The notes: generated from the sequence alone by a model not told the origin. Counted from the first letter of the stretch, positions 9,162 through 18,434 are shown. The stretch is DNA of 64,000 nucleotides from Sergeia podlipaevii (GCA_030849805.1 JASANZ010002239.1:30932-94931), one strand, 5' to 3'. Translations and numbers: made by a program.

Positions 9162-12100
9162 TTACTTACTGCTCCGTAGAAACCCCATAGAGGCCACTCG
9201 AAAACCAAACGCCATCGTGTACGCAGCAAGTATGGGGGAGTCCGTGCAAATCATCGTGTTATTGCCGTGTGTCTCGCGCAAGTACACCGCGTACTCTAAA
9301 ATGTCACGGTGCTGCTCCGTTTCTCGAGGGTCTCGGTTGAGAAGGAAGTCAAACTCAGATGCAACCAGTGGTGTGCAGGCAGCATCACTGGAGAGTGGCA
9401 CCGAGGTAGAACACGCATCGTCCGCAGCGATAGAAGACGGTGCGCCGGGCTGCAGCAAAGGCAACACCTCAGCAAACTGCAGCCACCCAGCGGCCGCAGC
9501 AGGGAGGGGGAGCCGCTCTCCCGGCCGCTGATCATCCAAAATAAAGTCTGCCTTCGCTCTCGCAAACAGCGCAAGCACCTCCGCCGCGACGGCTGAGGCC
9601 TGTGAAAGATCTGACATGGCCTCCAGCTTGGCCGCGGTGGCAGCGCTGCAGGTACTGCTGCTGTCGGCGTTGGTACCACCACTCTCCCCACGTGGCGACG
9701 CATCAGCGCTGTCCCTGGCTCTCGCGGTGGTGGCGGTGGGGTTTTCCTCGTTGAAGGCGGCAGCGGCGCAGATGAGCTCCCGCACAACGAGCGGAACTCG
9801 CATCATATTCGCATTGTTGCCAAAGACTAAATCAAACTGGGCGGCGGAGTTAGCGCCTGTAATGAGATCAAAAAAGGCACTCGTGTCCATCACCAGCCGG
9901 GCATCGAAGACGCGCTCCGCCGGCACCACCAGATGTGTTACTCTCTTGTATACCTCCGTAGAGAGCTCCATGAGGGGAGACACACGCAGTCGTACTGCGT
10001 TGAGGTGAGTAGACTCATTCGGGATAACGCAGAGGCCGAGGCCTGTGTCATCGTACTCTACGCCGTTGGCTGCCTCGGCTTTGGCATCTAGATAGGCGCG
10101 GCAATCTCGCGCATACTCTCTGGGCAGCACGTAGCCATAAGGAGTAGCGGCGTAGTCGCCCGCAAGGCCATCGTCCTGGTGGCCGCAAGGAGTGTGCGTG
10201 CCTCTAGCAGTATCCGTCACCACGTATGCGGTAGTGCCGCCTTCAGGGTCAGTTTGGCACTCTAAGGCGTGTTCACGGCGCCAGTGCGCGCGCTGCTCGG
10301 CTAGAGCGATTGCCTTGTAGTACGCCAGCGCACACGCATTAGGGGAAACCACGTGTGCATCAAAGGAATGCAAGCGTACGTTCCGCAGATCCGTCGCACG
10401 TGATAGAGCCACGTACGCCTGGCCGGCCTCAAAAATGTTGCGGAAGTCAATATCCACGTGAGTGAGTGACATCCCCTGGGACTTGTGAATGGTAATGGCG
10501 TAGGCAAGAATGAGTGGTATCTGCACCGAGCGCGACACGGCATGATCACCTCGCATCTCCTTCCACTCCTGAGGTTCCACAACGACCTCACGGGTTGTGA
10601 CTCCACCATTCGCCTTGCGTATGTCAAAGCTTACGACTGGCAAGAGAGTGTGTGGCCGCTCCATGAGGCCCCCTCGGCCCTTACACACCCGCCTCGCGTC
10701 TGAACCTACCGTGGCGCCGTTCTTGAAGCTGTACCCTTTGGAGAAGTCAATGAACCCTGTAACAGTGCCTGTGCTGCCGTTAGCAAGTCCAATCTGAGTG
10801 TCAAAGTTCTTCGTGAGCATCACGCGACAGCCCTCGCGAAGCCGCACAAGCGCCGGCAAATTTTTCTCTGGATAGCTGCCCTCACCTGTGTGAAAGCCCT
10901 GGTACATGATGATCTCCGTGCGCAGTCGAGAGAAGTACCGCTCATTCTCGTTGTCTACTTCTGCCCTGAAAGGTCGAAGGATCGTGTAGCCATCAAAGTC
11001 CTCCACGTGCGTTACCCCCTTCTCATTGGTAAGCACCACCTGCTGCAGCTGCTGTCCAGCTCCAGCGCCACCTTCCCGTTTCACAAAATTGATCGAGGAG
11101 CTGGTTGTGTACATGGTGAGGGTCGCGATGGACTCAGGGCTAGGTACACCAAAGCGCAGCTCATTGAGGACGTTGAAGAAGACCGCTTCCTTCTGTCTGT
11201 ACGGGCGTGTCAGCAGGCATATACGCGGATTCACGCGCAGCCACGTGTTGGATTCAAAACACAAACCCGCAGAGTCCCCCACCATCGCGTCATCACAGCG
11301 ACTTCGCTTTATGCCAGCCCTGTCATCTTTCATTACTGGCGGCAGTTGTAAAAAGTCGCCAGACAATATGAGCTGAATGCCCCCAAAGGGTTCATAAAGT
11401 GCCTTGCGCACACGCCTTGCAACAAAGTCGAGCATGTCAAAAAACCACCCATCTAACATGGACACTTCATCAATAACGAGTACGCGGCACGCGCGCCACG
11501 TCGGCAGGCGCTTCTTGTTACCGAGCACGCGGCCCAGCAGTCTGTCTGGTGTGATGCCCCGCTCAAGTAAGCCACAGCCAGCAAAGCTGTGCAGGGTCGT
11601 GCCGCCGAGGTTCAGTGCGGCGATGCCGGTCGTTGCAGTAACAAACGTTGTAGAGGCCGGCAAGGCACCAATGATAGTGCGTAGCAGATGCGATTTGCCA
11701 GTACCTGCTCCACCAGTGATAAAAACAGACCTCCCTTTGTGAACAACCTGGTCATACGCGTGGAGCTGCTCGTCCGAGAGAGAGTCCGTAGGATTAAAGC
11801 GTCCGTTGGCTTCAGACGGGGAGGGCATAGATGCCGACGGAGAAGTATCATTGGCGCTGCTCTCTAGCTGTGAGGCCTCTACGGGCTTGCTAGGCTCCGT
11901 GGCAAACAGTGGAGGAACTGTAGTACATTGTGCTGAAACGGCAGGAAGCGGCTCAGATTTAAGGCTTATCTGTTGTTTCATGTTTGAGATGGCTTCTGAC
12001 CACCCATCACCTCCACTGGAGCCGCGCACAGTGTGCATAGACTCTCTGACCCCGCCATCACTATCACTGGGGACACTCACATCCAAAGTTGGTCTCGCAT

Positions 12101-12383
12101 TACGGCCAGTTCTAGTACAGCAATTTACTGTAGACGCGTGGCACAGGGGGCACACAGTAGGAAGCATGGAGGAATTGCCCCCCTTTCGATTGTTGTAATT
12201 GTCCTCATCGTCTTCGCCGTCAACATCGATAGTGACCACGTTAGCGCTACTAATGTGAAGCGTGGTGTTTGCATGGTGCTGCTGACGAGGATCAGGAGAG
12301 TCCACCGGTCCTCTTGAGCTGCGCACATACGAATTTTGCGTTGCTACGAGGGGTACGGTGGTGGACACGTCATCCACGTTCAT
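9162..12383 (-). CDS. PIF1-family DNA helicase with C-terminal PIN-like nuclease domain
   Basis: A 1073-residue protein (start at 12383). Residues 1-200 are low in complexity with a small Cys cluster (CPLCHASTVNCC, 78-89). The helicase follows: Walker A GGAGTGKS (224-231), motif Ia TATTGIAALNLGG, Walker B VIDEVSML (303-310), SGDFLQLPPV (341-350), IHKSQGMSL (632-640) and YVALSRA (657-663), the standard PIF1 5'-3' helicase set. From about 828 a second domain resembles PIN nucleases: VMDTSAFFDL (Asp 833), VREL (Glu 869), a Ser/Thr-rich insert, then HRDILEYAVYL (Asp 1027) and TDSPILAAYTMAFGFRV (Asp 1048). The four acidic residues are in PIN order. An ATG at 12497 would add 38 residues, but a pyrimidine tract ending in AG at 12429 lies inside that extension, so I prefer 12383. 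Which numbered trypanosomatid PIF it corresponds to is not clear. Confidence 0.93.
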   Translation of the reverse strand: MNVDDVSTTVPLVATQNSYVRSSRGPVDSPDPRQQHHANTTLHISSANVVTIDVDGEDDEDNYNNRKGGNSSMLPTVCPLCHASTVNCCTRTGRNARPTLDVSVPSDSDGGVRESMHTVRGSSGGDGWSEAISNMKQQISLKSEPLPAVSAQCTTVPPLFATEPSKPVEASQLESSANDTSPSASMPSPSEANGRFNPTDSLSDEQLHAYDQVVHKGRSVFITGGAGTGKSHLLRTIIGALPASTTFVTATTGIAALNLGGTTLHSFAGCGLLERGITPDRLLGRVLGNKKRLPTWRACRVLVIDEVSMLDGWFFDMLDFVARRVRKALYEPFGGIQLILSGDFLQLPPVMKDDRAGIKRSRCDDAMVGDSAGLCFESNTWLRVNPRICLLTRPYRQKEAVFFNVLNELRFGVPSPESIATLTMYTTSSSINFVKREGGAGAGQQLQQVVLTNEKGVTHVEDFDGYTILRPFRAEVDNENERYFSRLRTEIIMYQGFHTGEGSYPEKNLPALVRLREGCRVMLTKNFDTQIGLANGSTGTVTGFIDFSKGYSFKNGATVGSDARRVCKGRGGLMERPHTLLPVVSFDIRKANGGVTTREVVVEPQEWKEMRGDHAVSRSVQIPLILAYAITIHKSQGMSLTHVDIDFRNIFEAGQAYVALSRATDLRNVRLHSFDAHVVSPNACALAYYKAIALAEQRAHWRREHALECQTDPEGGTTAYVVTDTARGTHTPCGHQDDGLAGDYAATPYGYVLPREYARDCRAYLDAKAEAANGVEYDDTGLGLCVIPNESTHLNAVRLRVSPLMELSTEVYKRVTHLVVPAERVFDARLVMDTSAFFDLITGANSAAQFDLVFGNNANMMRVPLVVRELICAAAAFNEENPTATTARARDSADASPRGESGGTNADSSSTCSAATAAKLEAMSDLSQASAVAAEVLALFARAKADFILDDQRPGERLPLPAAAAGWLQFAEVLPLLQPGAPSSIAADDACSTSVPLSSDAACTPLVASEFDFLLNRDPRETEQHRDILEYAVYLRETHGNNTMICTDSPILAAYTMAFGFRVASMGFLRSSK

Positions 12384-12427
12384 GTATATCTTTTTTCCTT
12401 TTATTTCTTCGCTTGTTACTATTATAA

Positions 12428-12441
12428 CCTGAGAAAAACTC
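12428..12441 (-). promoter_or_regulatory. Candidate spliced-leader acceptor for PIF1-PIN
   Basis: On the minus strand GAGTTTTTCTCAG ends at 12429, about 45 bases before the ATG at 12383. It lies downstream of the ATG at 12497 and therefore favours the inner start codon. The tract is short, so the call is tentative. Confidence 0.35.
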
Positions 12442-13064
12442 AGTGCTGACCTTTGCGGCTTCAAACCTGGCTTCCAAAGGGGAAGCAAATAAAGCAACAG
12501 CAGTTGATGTAGCTATCTAATCGCTGCGGTGGCAAGCAGCACAAATGTGGATATGCGCACTGCTTCTCTCTTTCTTGTTGTTTCAATATCTATTTCGTAC
12601 TTATATGGGTATGTGTAATAGCGCCCCTCACCCTGCACACCACACCGCTGTTTCGTATTTAAACGCTCAGTCTGACTCTGTAACGGCCAGTTTAGAAAGA
12701 TAATTAGTATAAGTGACGGTGTGTGTTGAGTTTAGCTTGTACTTGTGCATTAGACAAAGTTAATAATAATAATTAAAAAAAAAACGGTTAAATATTTTTT
12801 AAAAAAAAGTGGCACTGAGAGTTGAAAGCATAGTGCATCTAGCAAGATCCACTTGTGCACAGATATATTATTCTCTTGCTCCATACTAAGCCATTAAGAA
12901 AAAAAAAAAGATGTTTCTCAGTTGGGCTTCGTTGTGAGTCTGTGTCTCCTGCATGAAAGCAAAATGACAAAAAAGAAACAAAATCGTATTTGGACGATGC
13001 AAGGAAAGAAAAATATATTCAGCAAAAGACACGACAGTCGCTACTTAAACACAATAATATTAAA

Positions 13065-13096
<32 letters not shown>
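13065..13096. repeat. (AAT)n microsatellite
   Basis: About ten uninterrupted AAT units on the plus strand (ATT on the coding strand), lying about 100 bases beyond the CIA2 stop codon, so in its probable 3' UTR. Confidence 0.9.
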
Positions 13097-13097
<1 letters not shown>

Positions 13098-13198
13098 GAA
13101 TCGCCACAGCATGCCGACGCCATAAAACTTTGCGCAAGCTGCGGTCCCTCCTGCTCAACATTAGGTGACTCTCTATCACCCAGCGCTACCAACACACG

Positions 13199-13681
13199 CT
13201 ACTCATCAAATTCATTTATGCATGATTCCACTACCTTCAGCAAATTGTTATTCTCCAGTGCCGCAGCGACCCTCTCCTTGTCAGCCAGTTGCTTGTTTAC
13301 TTGCTCCTCCTGATCATGAGTGCCGGGGGTCACTGACACGTCAATCTTCGTGTATGGTGGAAGCGAGCGCTCAAGCTGAAGGCGGATGCTGAGGCCTATG
13401 AGGGTAGTCAGACTGCAGTGCGGGACAGTGGGAGTAAACGTTACCACTACCCGCTTCTTCGGCCAGTCGACGGTAATGAGGGAAGGATCCACCACACGCA
13501 GTTGCTCGAGACTGTTGGGGTGCTCAGGATCGCGGATACGACGAATCAGTTCAAATATTTCCAATGAGTCAATCGGGTCTTCGATGGTTTCATCCATCTC
13601 TGCCGCGCGCTCCTCTGCTGTACGCACGGCCTGAATAGAGTCCTCAAACACTGTTGGAGAAGGGTTTGCCAGCGTTGACAT
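13199..13681 (-). CDS. CIA2: CIA2/MIP18-family cytosolic Fe-S assembly protein
   Basis: A 160-residue protein starting at an ATG at 13681, close to the usual family length. It belongs to the MIP18 (FAM96, DUF59) family, part of the CIA targeting complex that delivers Fe-S clusters to cytosolic and nuclear apoproteins such as DNA polymerases and helicases. Visible signatures are DPEHPNSLEQLRVV (residues about 51-64), the strand VVVTFTPTVPHCSLTTLIGLS with the conserved reactive Cys, and the C-terminal block of the family, which includes VSVTPGTHDQEEQVNKQLADK and ERVAAALEN. The acidic N-terminus of about 45 residues is less conserved. A long T-run on the coding strand (13984-14004) followed by AG suggests a 5' UTR of about 300 bases. 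Which of the CIA2A/CIA2B types it is cannot be decided here. Confidence 0.93.
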   Translation of the reverse strand: MSTLANPSPTVFEDSIQAVRTAEERAAEMDETIEDPIDSLEIFELIRRIRDPEHPNSLEQLRVVDPSLITVDWPKKRVVVTFTPTVPHCSLTTLIGLSIRLQLERSLPPYTKIDVSVTPGTHDQEEQVNKQLADKERVAAALENNNLLKVVESCINEFDE

Positions 13682-14484
13682 CGTCTTTTTGTTTCTCCTT
13701 CTGTGTGACTTTTCTCTATTCCTATTGTTGATTTGTGTCCTTTCTCAATTTGGTATCTTTAGTTTGTGTATTTTCCCCCTTTTTCTGGTTTGGTTTGTTA
13801 ACAATAAGTAGCAGGAAATTTTGTTTGCTTTTGCTTTTAAGCTCCAAGAAAGCCTGCTTCTTTCCTTTTTTTTTTTTAATGCTAAACAAATAATAGATAT
13901 ATAGAAAGAAACTGGCACGGAGAAAAAGAAAAAAAAAATAGATTACTAGCAAGTTAACCAACTGCACATATATTACTAGCATTGAAAAAAAAAAAAAAAA
14001 AAAATCAACAACATACACGGCACAGTTCCGCTTTCCATCCTCCTACATATATGTGCATGTTTGTAAACGTGCTATACAATTTTACTTGGCATTAAAGAAC
14101 AATTACTGCGGTCCAGAAGGCACACCAAATCTGTTTACTTGATTATTAGCTTTTTTACTTGTCACCGAGTCATTCAACAAAGTTGAAGAAAATATAATAC
14201 GCAAAGACGGAGGAGGGAGGGAGGGAGGGGGTAGGGGGGCGNGGGGGTAGGGGGGCGGAGGTGCAATCGCCCTTGCATTGGCTCGCTACCAAAGCCCAGG
14301 GAAAGAAAGATCTCGCTATAAAGACCTCACGTACTCCGAATTCCAGAGAAACCTCTCTCTCTTTCTTTTCTCTCTCACTTTATGCTGACAGCAACAACTG
14401 ATAGAGCCTCCACTCATCTACCTGCAGTAAGGAAATCGAAGCCCCTTTTCCTCCTTCATATCGATAACGACTTACGCAACTTGC
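13682..14484. other. Intergenic spacer with G-rich block
   Basis: About 800 bases between the first NPL gene and CIA2. It holds a pyrimidine-rich plus-strand stretch (13682-13800), an A-run at 13984-14004 and a dense G-run block at 14209-14261 that includes an undetermined base. No gene is seen. Confidence 0.6.
14209..14261 (+). repeat. G-run block, potential G-quadruplex
   Basis: Plus-strand sequence with successive runs of three to six G separated by one to three bases, including two GGGGGTAGGGGGGCG-like units; base 14242 is undetermined. On the coding strand it is C-rich and would sit in the spacer or 3' UTR of the first NPL gene. Such runs satisfy the usual G3+ quadruplex pattern. Confidence 0.7.
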
Positions 14485-15339
14485 TTACTTGGAACGACGG
14501 CCCTGGGACTGCTGAGAGGGACGGCCCTGCTGGGAAGGACGACCCTGGGATTGCTGAGACGGGCGACCCTGCTGGGAAGGACGACCCTGTGATTGCTGAG
14601 AGGGACGGCCCTGCTGGGAGGGACGACCCTGTGATTGCTGAGAGGGACGGCCCTGCTGGGAAGGACGACCCTGGGATTGCTGAGAGGGGCGACCTTCAGC
14701 ACGTGCCGCCTTGGTTGGAGGTTCAATTTCTTCTTCGTCGTCACTATCCTCCTCGTGCTCTTCGGCATCGCTGTCCTCCTCGTGCTCTTCGGCATCGCTG
14801 TCCTCCTCGTGCTCCTCGGCATCACTGTCCTCCTCGTGCTCTTCGGCATCGCTGTCCTCCTCGTGCTCTTCGTCATCAGAAAGCGCCTGGGTAGGGTCAG
14901 CCGCGGCAGCATCGTCATCGTCGTCGCTCTCCTCATCAATGGACTCGTCAGCCTCCTCGACGGGGAGCTTCATCTGCTTCTGGCCCTTCACCGCACCATC
15001 GTCCTCCTCATCGCTGTCACCCAGTCCAAAAGGCACGTCATCGTCCATGTCCAGCTGCTGGATGTAGCCAACGCAGTGCACAGTGGCGGAGCCCTTGGCG
15101 TGAAAAGTAACCTTCTGCTCAAAGTTGAAAATGAGATCCGTGGACACCTGCAGCAAGTTGCGCTGGGCATCCACTGTGCCGATAGCAAGGGACTTGCCGT
15201 CCACAGAGACGTAGAGAGTAGTGCGGCCGTTAGCGTTGAGAGGGAGGGACACAACAGAAAGGTGGAAGCCAAAGCCCTCGGGGATCTCGAGGTGGTGCTC
15301 CTTGTTAGGGGCGACGTGGAAAGCGTGGAACTGCTGCAT
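14485..15339 (-). CDS. Nucleoplasmin-like protein 1, acidic and GRPSQQ-repeat tail
   Basis: A 284-residue protein. The ATG at 15339 is preferred to one at 15441 because the added residues would be Phe/Leu-rich spacer sequence. Residues 1-100 form a nucleoplasmin-like (NPL) core of the type found in FKBP-linked NPL domains and trypanosome Nopp44/46: its strand region follows the pattern TD[LM].F...Q.V.F...G..[ST].H..GY[IV], shared with the next two genes upstream. A Asp/Glu-rich region follows, with five near-identical copies of EEHEEDSDA, then PPTKAARAEG and about nine copies of GRPSQQ, alternately spaced by SQ, ending in RRSK. NPL pentamers with acidic tails are histone chaperones or nucleolar scaffolds in the known families. 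No prolyl-isomerase domain is attached. The basic Arg/Gln tail may bind RNA. It is the most downstream of three tandem paralogues. Confidence 0.85.
   Translation of the reverse strand: MQQFHAFHVAPNKEHHLEIPEGFGFHLSVVSLPLNANGRTTLYVSVDGKSLAIGTVDAQRNLLQVSTDLIFNFEQKVTFHAKGSATVHCVGYIQQLDMDDDVPFGLGDSDEEDDGAVKGQKQMKLPVEEADESIDEESDDDDDAAAADPTQALSDDEEHEEDSDAEEHEEDSDAEEHEEDSDAEEHEEDSDAEEHEEDSDDEEEIEPPTKAARAEGRPSQQSQGRPSQQGRPSQQSQGRPSQQGRPSQQSQGRPSQQGRPSQQSQGRPSQQGRPSQQSQGRRSK
14491..14696 (-). repeat. GRPSQQ(SQ) coding repeat array
   Basis: About 4.5 copies of a 42-base unit encoding GRPSQQSQGRPSQQ. The DNA copies differ by only a few bases, which suggests recent expansion by slippage or unequal exchange. 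Confidence 0.85.
14737..14871 (-). repeat. 27-base acidic coding repeat, five copies
   Basis: Five tandem 27-base units encode EEHEEDSDA. The units are almost identical at the DNA level, including third codon positions, with one or two substitutions (CTCCTCGG versus CTCTTCGG, ATCACT versus ATCGCT). Confidence 0.88.
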
Positions 15340-16932
15340 GTTGTATGTGTTAGAATGCAGAAAAAAAAAGACAGTGTGTTTGTTCTGAAAAGCAAAATAT
15401 AAGTGAGCGTTCTGAGATAACAATAGTAAATGTAAAAACAAAAAAGAAGTTGAGGTATCAGAAGGAAAAGTTCAATAAAGCAAAAGCACATGTACAGCAC
15501 AGAGAGAAAATAGCAGAGAGGGTGCGCTAGTCTCTTTGCCAGTAAACGCACATGTACTTCTATGCGCATGCATAGAAGAAAGCCATGGACCCCAAAGCAA
15601 AAAGAAAAAGGGAAAAGGAGAAAAATACCACGATGCTCACTAGTCCCCCTTGCACATCTACATGACCATATTGCTCGTAAGGAAGGACCGCAAAACGATA
15701 CTATCGTGGTTTCTGCTATTTGTTTTGATTTTGATGTTGATTTTGCTTTTTGTTTTATATATAAAACAGATGAGTAGCAACGCTTGAGTTTACGTAGGGT
15801 TTCCTAAAGTGTGAAGTGTGAACATAGAGAGATGCGCGATTTTAAAAAAGTTTGACCAGTGGGCCATCAGCATCGATTTTCCCCCACACCTGGTATCGCT
15901 CGTTCTCAGCGCGTAGTCCCTTTGCTTTCACACAGCGACACACCAACATACACAGTAACGCGCGCGCAGACACACTATCACCATACGCGGACTGAAACAC
16001 ACACACACATATTGCACCCTCGTCGTAGTAGTTTCTTTACTTTTTTTCTTCCTTTTCTTCATCTGTCTGTCCTTTTAACCAGGTGGATATCTTTAAGGAA
16101 CCACACTTTAGAAAAAAAAAATGTGTTTGCAGTATTATTTTTCATTTTGTTATTTTATTTTATTTTTGCCGCTGCTGCTCCACATGACACAGAACTTTAT
16201 CCATCGAGAAAAGAAGAAAATGTGTTTGGAGGTGATGAAGAAAGAGACGTTTGAGACAGTTGAGGCTCTTGAGCACATAAAAAAAGAGATTGAGCAAACT
16301 GGGGTTGATAGCAGCAAGAGAGAAAAAAAAATGATTACTCTTGCAGTCATGATCAACCTACTTTTTCAAATCTGTATATCCGGTGTATATTGCAGCCTTA
16401 TCTCAGCCTCAAACTAAAAAAAGGGAAATGCATGTCGTGAATTCCAATATTTAAAAAGAGTTCATCCTACGCACTTCATCCTCATACCAAAATGCACTTC
16501 ATTTCTGAGGTTTTACCTCTGTGTTTTTTTTTTTCCTTTTTTCTTAATATAAAAAGATATTGTGCTCACCAGCAAGGGGGTGTATATGCTCTTCCACTTT
16601 GCTGATACTTTCCTCACTCTTGCAGTAACAACAAAGAAAAAAAAAAGCAAACGGTTGGGTCCTGCAAGAAGGTTAACGAAGGCTCCCTCTTGGGGGGAGG
16701 AGGAGGGGGGGACAGTTCGCGCATTCCCCATTATTGGTGGCTTATGCCAATTATAGCTTCTTTTTTTAGTTATATTAGTAGCTTCTGATGCTTTCATGCC
16801 TGTTGTGTTTAACCGAAGAGAAGAGAAAAAAAAAAAGAGAGAGAGCCAAGATCGGTCCTATGAACCTTGCATATAGGAGAAGGAAAACAAGCGGGAGGCG
16901 GCTAAAGGGAATGGTCAGGGGGGGAGAATGCT
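15340..16932. other. Long spacer between NPL 1 and NPL 2
   Basis: About 1.6 kb, longer than the spacers flanking most genes here. It holds AC and T-rich tracts and purine runs such as the G-rich stretch at 16694-16712. The only content that looks at all protein-like is a short plus-strand frame at 16220-16417, listed separately. Confidence 0.5.
16220..16417 (+). CDS. Doubtful small ORF opposite to the gene cluster, possible tail-anchored peptide
   Basis: A 65-residue frame on the strand opposite to all other genes. It has a charged helix-like stretch (ETFETVEALEHIKKEIEQTG) followed by KREKK and a hydrophobic segment of about 20 residues near the C-terminus, the layout of a small tail-anchored protein. 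A plus-strand pyrimidine tract with an AG (about 16138-16191) sits just ahead of the ATG. Against it: genes inside a trypanosomatid unit rarely run antisense, and I recognise no family. It may be chance. Confidence 0.2.
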   Translation: MCLEVMKKETFETVEALEHIKKEIEQTGVDSSKREKKMITLAVMINLLFQICISGVYCSLISASN

Positions 16933-17922
16933 CTAGTAGCGTCCACGGTTGCCACCACGACCACCACGGAAGCCACCACGGTCACCGCCGCGACCACCGC
17001 GGAACCCACCACGGTCACCGCCACGGCCGCCACGGAACCCACCACGGTCACCGCCACGGCCGCCACGGAACCCACCACGGTCACCGCCACGGCCGCCACG
17101 GAACCCACCGCGGTCACCACCACGGTCACCGCCACGACCACCACGGAAGCCACCACGGTCACCGCCGCGACCACCGCGGAACCCACCACGGTCACCGCCG
17201 CGACCACCGCGGAACCCGCCGCGGTTACCACCACGGCCGCCACGGAACCCACCGCGGCCGTCACCACGCTCGGTGCGCTGAAACTTCTGAGGCACCTCAT
17301 CGTCGCTGCCGTCCTCATCGTCCTCATCATCATCCATCTCCTCATCGTCGTCCATCTCCTCGTCATCGTCCATCTCCTCGTCGCTACCGTCCATCTCTTC
17401 ATCCTCCTCGGCGTCGCTGTCGTCCATGTCGGGAGCGGGGGCACCGCTGTTCTCCTCCTCGTCGGCATCACTGTCGTCCATCTCCTCGTCGTCGCTGTCG
17501 CCACCCTGAACAGGGGCCAGGTCGTCATCATCGCTGTCCTCTTCACCGGCCATCTGGATCGCATCATCATCATCGTCCTCCTCATCGTCATCGCTGCCGT
17601 CCATGCCGTCCATCATCATGTCATCGTTGCCGACCGGCTGCACGTAGCCAGTGACATGGATGGAGCCGGCGCCTTGAGCGACGAAAGACACGTTCTGAGC
17701 CTCAGTGAAGACCAAGTCTGTATTCATCTGAAAGACGCCGCGCTTGGGGTCGAGAGTGGCAATGGTGAACTGCTTACCCTCAAAGGAAACGATGAGGGAG
17801 ACGGCGGCGGACGCGTTGGCAGGAACGGCGAGCTGAGTGATGCGGAGCGCGCACTCGGCGGGAATCTTGGGCTTGACCTGCTGCTTGCCCGCAGGGATCT
17901 CAAGACCGTAGAATCCTTCCAT
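16933..17922 (-). CDS. Nucleoplasmin-like protein 2 with acidic and RGG tail (Nopp44/46-like)
   Basis: A 329-residue protein beginning MEGFYGLEI at an ATG at 17922. Residues 1-105 form the NPL core (CALRITQLAVPANASAAVSL, the TLDPKRGVFQMNTDLVF strand and VSFVAQGAGSIHVTGYVQ). Residues about 105-220 are almost all Asp, Glu, Ser and Met. From about 220 to the end, eleven-residue repeats FRGGRGGDRGG occur about nine times, ending NRGRY. This order of NPL fold, acidic stretch and RGG tail is that of trypanosome Nopp44/46, an abundant nucleolar phosphoprotein involved in ribosome biogenesis. The acidic Ser stretches are good casein kinase 2 sites and the RGG arginines good methylation sites (inference from family knowledge). 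Its start and core most resemble the third paralogue. Confidence 0.88.
   Translation of the reverse strand: MEGFYGLEIPAGKQQVKPKIPAECALRITQLAVPANASAAVSLIVSFEGKQFTIATLDPKRGVFQMNTDLVFTEAQNVSFVAQGAGSIHVTGYVQPVGNDDMMMDGMDGSDDDEEDDDDDAIQMAGEEDSDDDDLAPVQGGDSDDEEMDDSDADEEENSGAPAPDMDDSDAEEDEEMDGSDEEMDDDEEMDDDEEMDDDEDDEDGSDDEVPQKFQRTERGDGRGGFRGGRGGNRGGFRGGRGGDRGGFRGGRGGDRGGFRGGRGGDRGGDRGGFRGGRGGDRGGFRGGRGGDRGGFRGGRGGDRGGFRGGRGGDRGGFRGGRGGNRGRY
16936..17275 (-). repeat. 33-base RGG coding repeat array
   Basis: About nine tandem 33-base units encode FRGGRGG[DN]RGG, with one deletion that leaves a shortened DRGG unit. Blocks of neighbouring units are nearly identical at silent sites, indicating recent homogenisation. 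Confidence 0.88.
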
Positions 17923-18434
17923 ATTTCTTTTTCCTTGTGAACCGTTTAGAGAGAGTAGAGAAAAGGGGGGAGTAAGGAAGTCGCGTATAAATGACTGTTA
18001 GGGCACGATAGCGTAAGGGAAGTGAAAGCTAAGCTAGTTAGTTAAACTATATAGGCAGGGAGAAGATAGAAATATGAGAGAGGGAGAGAGAGAGAAGTAC
18101 GCGCAACAAGTGAACATAGTTGCGATCAATCACGCATAAAAGTGTACTTTAAAAAAAAAAAAATGCCACACAAAGACTATACAGATGCAGTCAGAAGAAA
18201 AGTTTGTCCCATTCATTAAAAAACATTTCGTTCATCTCAACATATTTATTTATTTTTTGTTTTGGTTGCTTAGTTAATCGAAATAGTAGACAACGCTAGA
18301 AAAAAAAAAGGGTCAGGGAGCAGAAATACAAAACTGCCCATGTTGACATAGCGTCAAAGTCAATACACGCACACACCGCCTCTTTGCAAAAAGAAAAAAA
18401 ACGCCTCAGCTCTAAGAGAAGTTCATGATGCCAA
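17923..18434. other. Spacer between NPL 2 and NPL 3
   Basis: About 510 bases of A/T-rich spacer with an A-run (18150-18162) and GA tracts near 18080-18095. On the coding strand these are pyrimidine tracts. No gene seen. Confidence 0.6.

Larger units (their letters stand above)
12384..13198. other. Intergenic spacer with AAT microsatellite
   Basis: About 800 bases between CIA2 and the PIF1-PIN gene. It contains A-runs and, near the CIA2 stop, a triplet AAT/ATA microsatellite. No open frame with protein-like composition is seen. Confidence 0.6.

Noticed and set aside
16513..16797. 94-codon minus-strand frame between NPL 1 and NPL 2
   Set aside because: Starts at an ATG but contains a run of Phe from a poly-A and ends in Lys-rich low complexity; no conserved feature.
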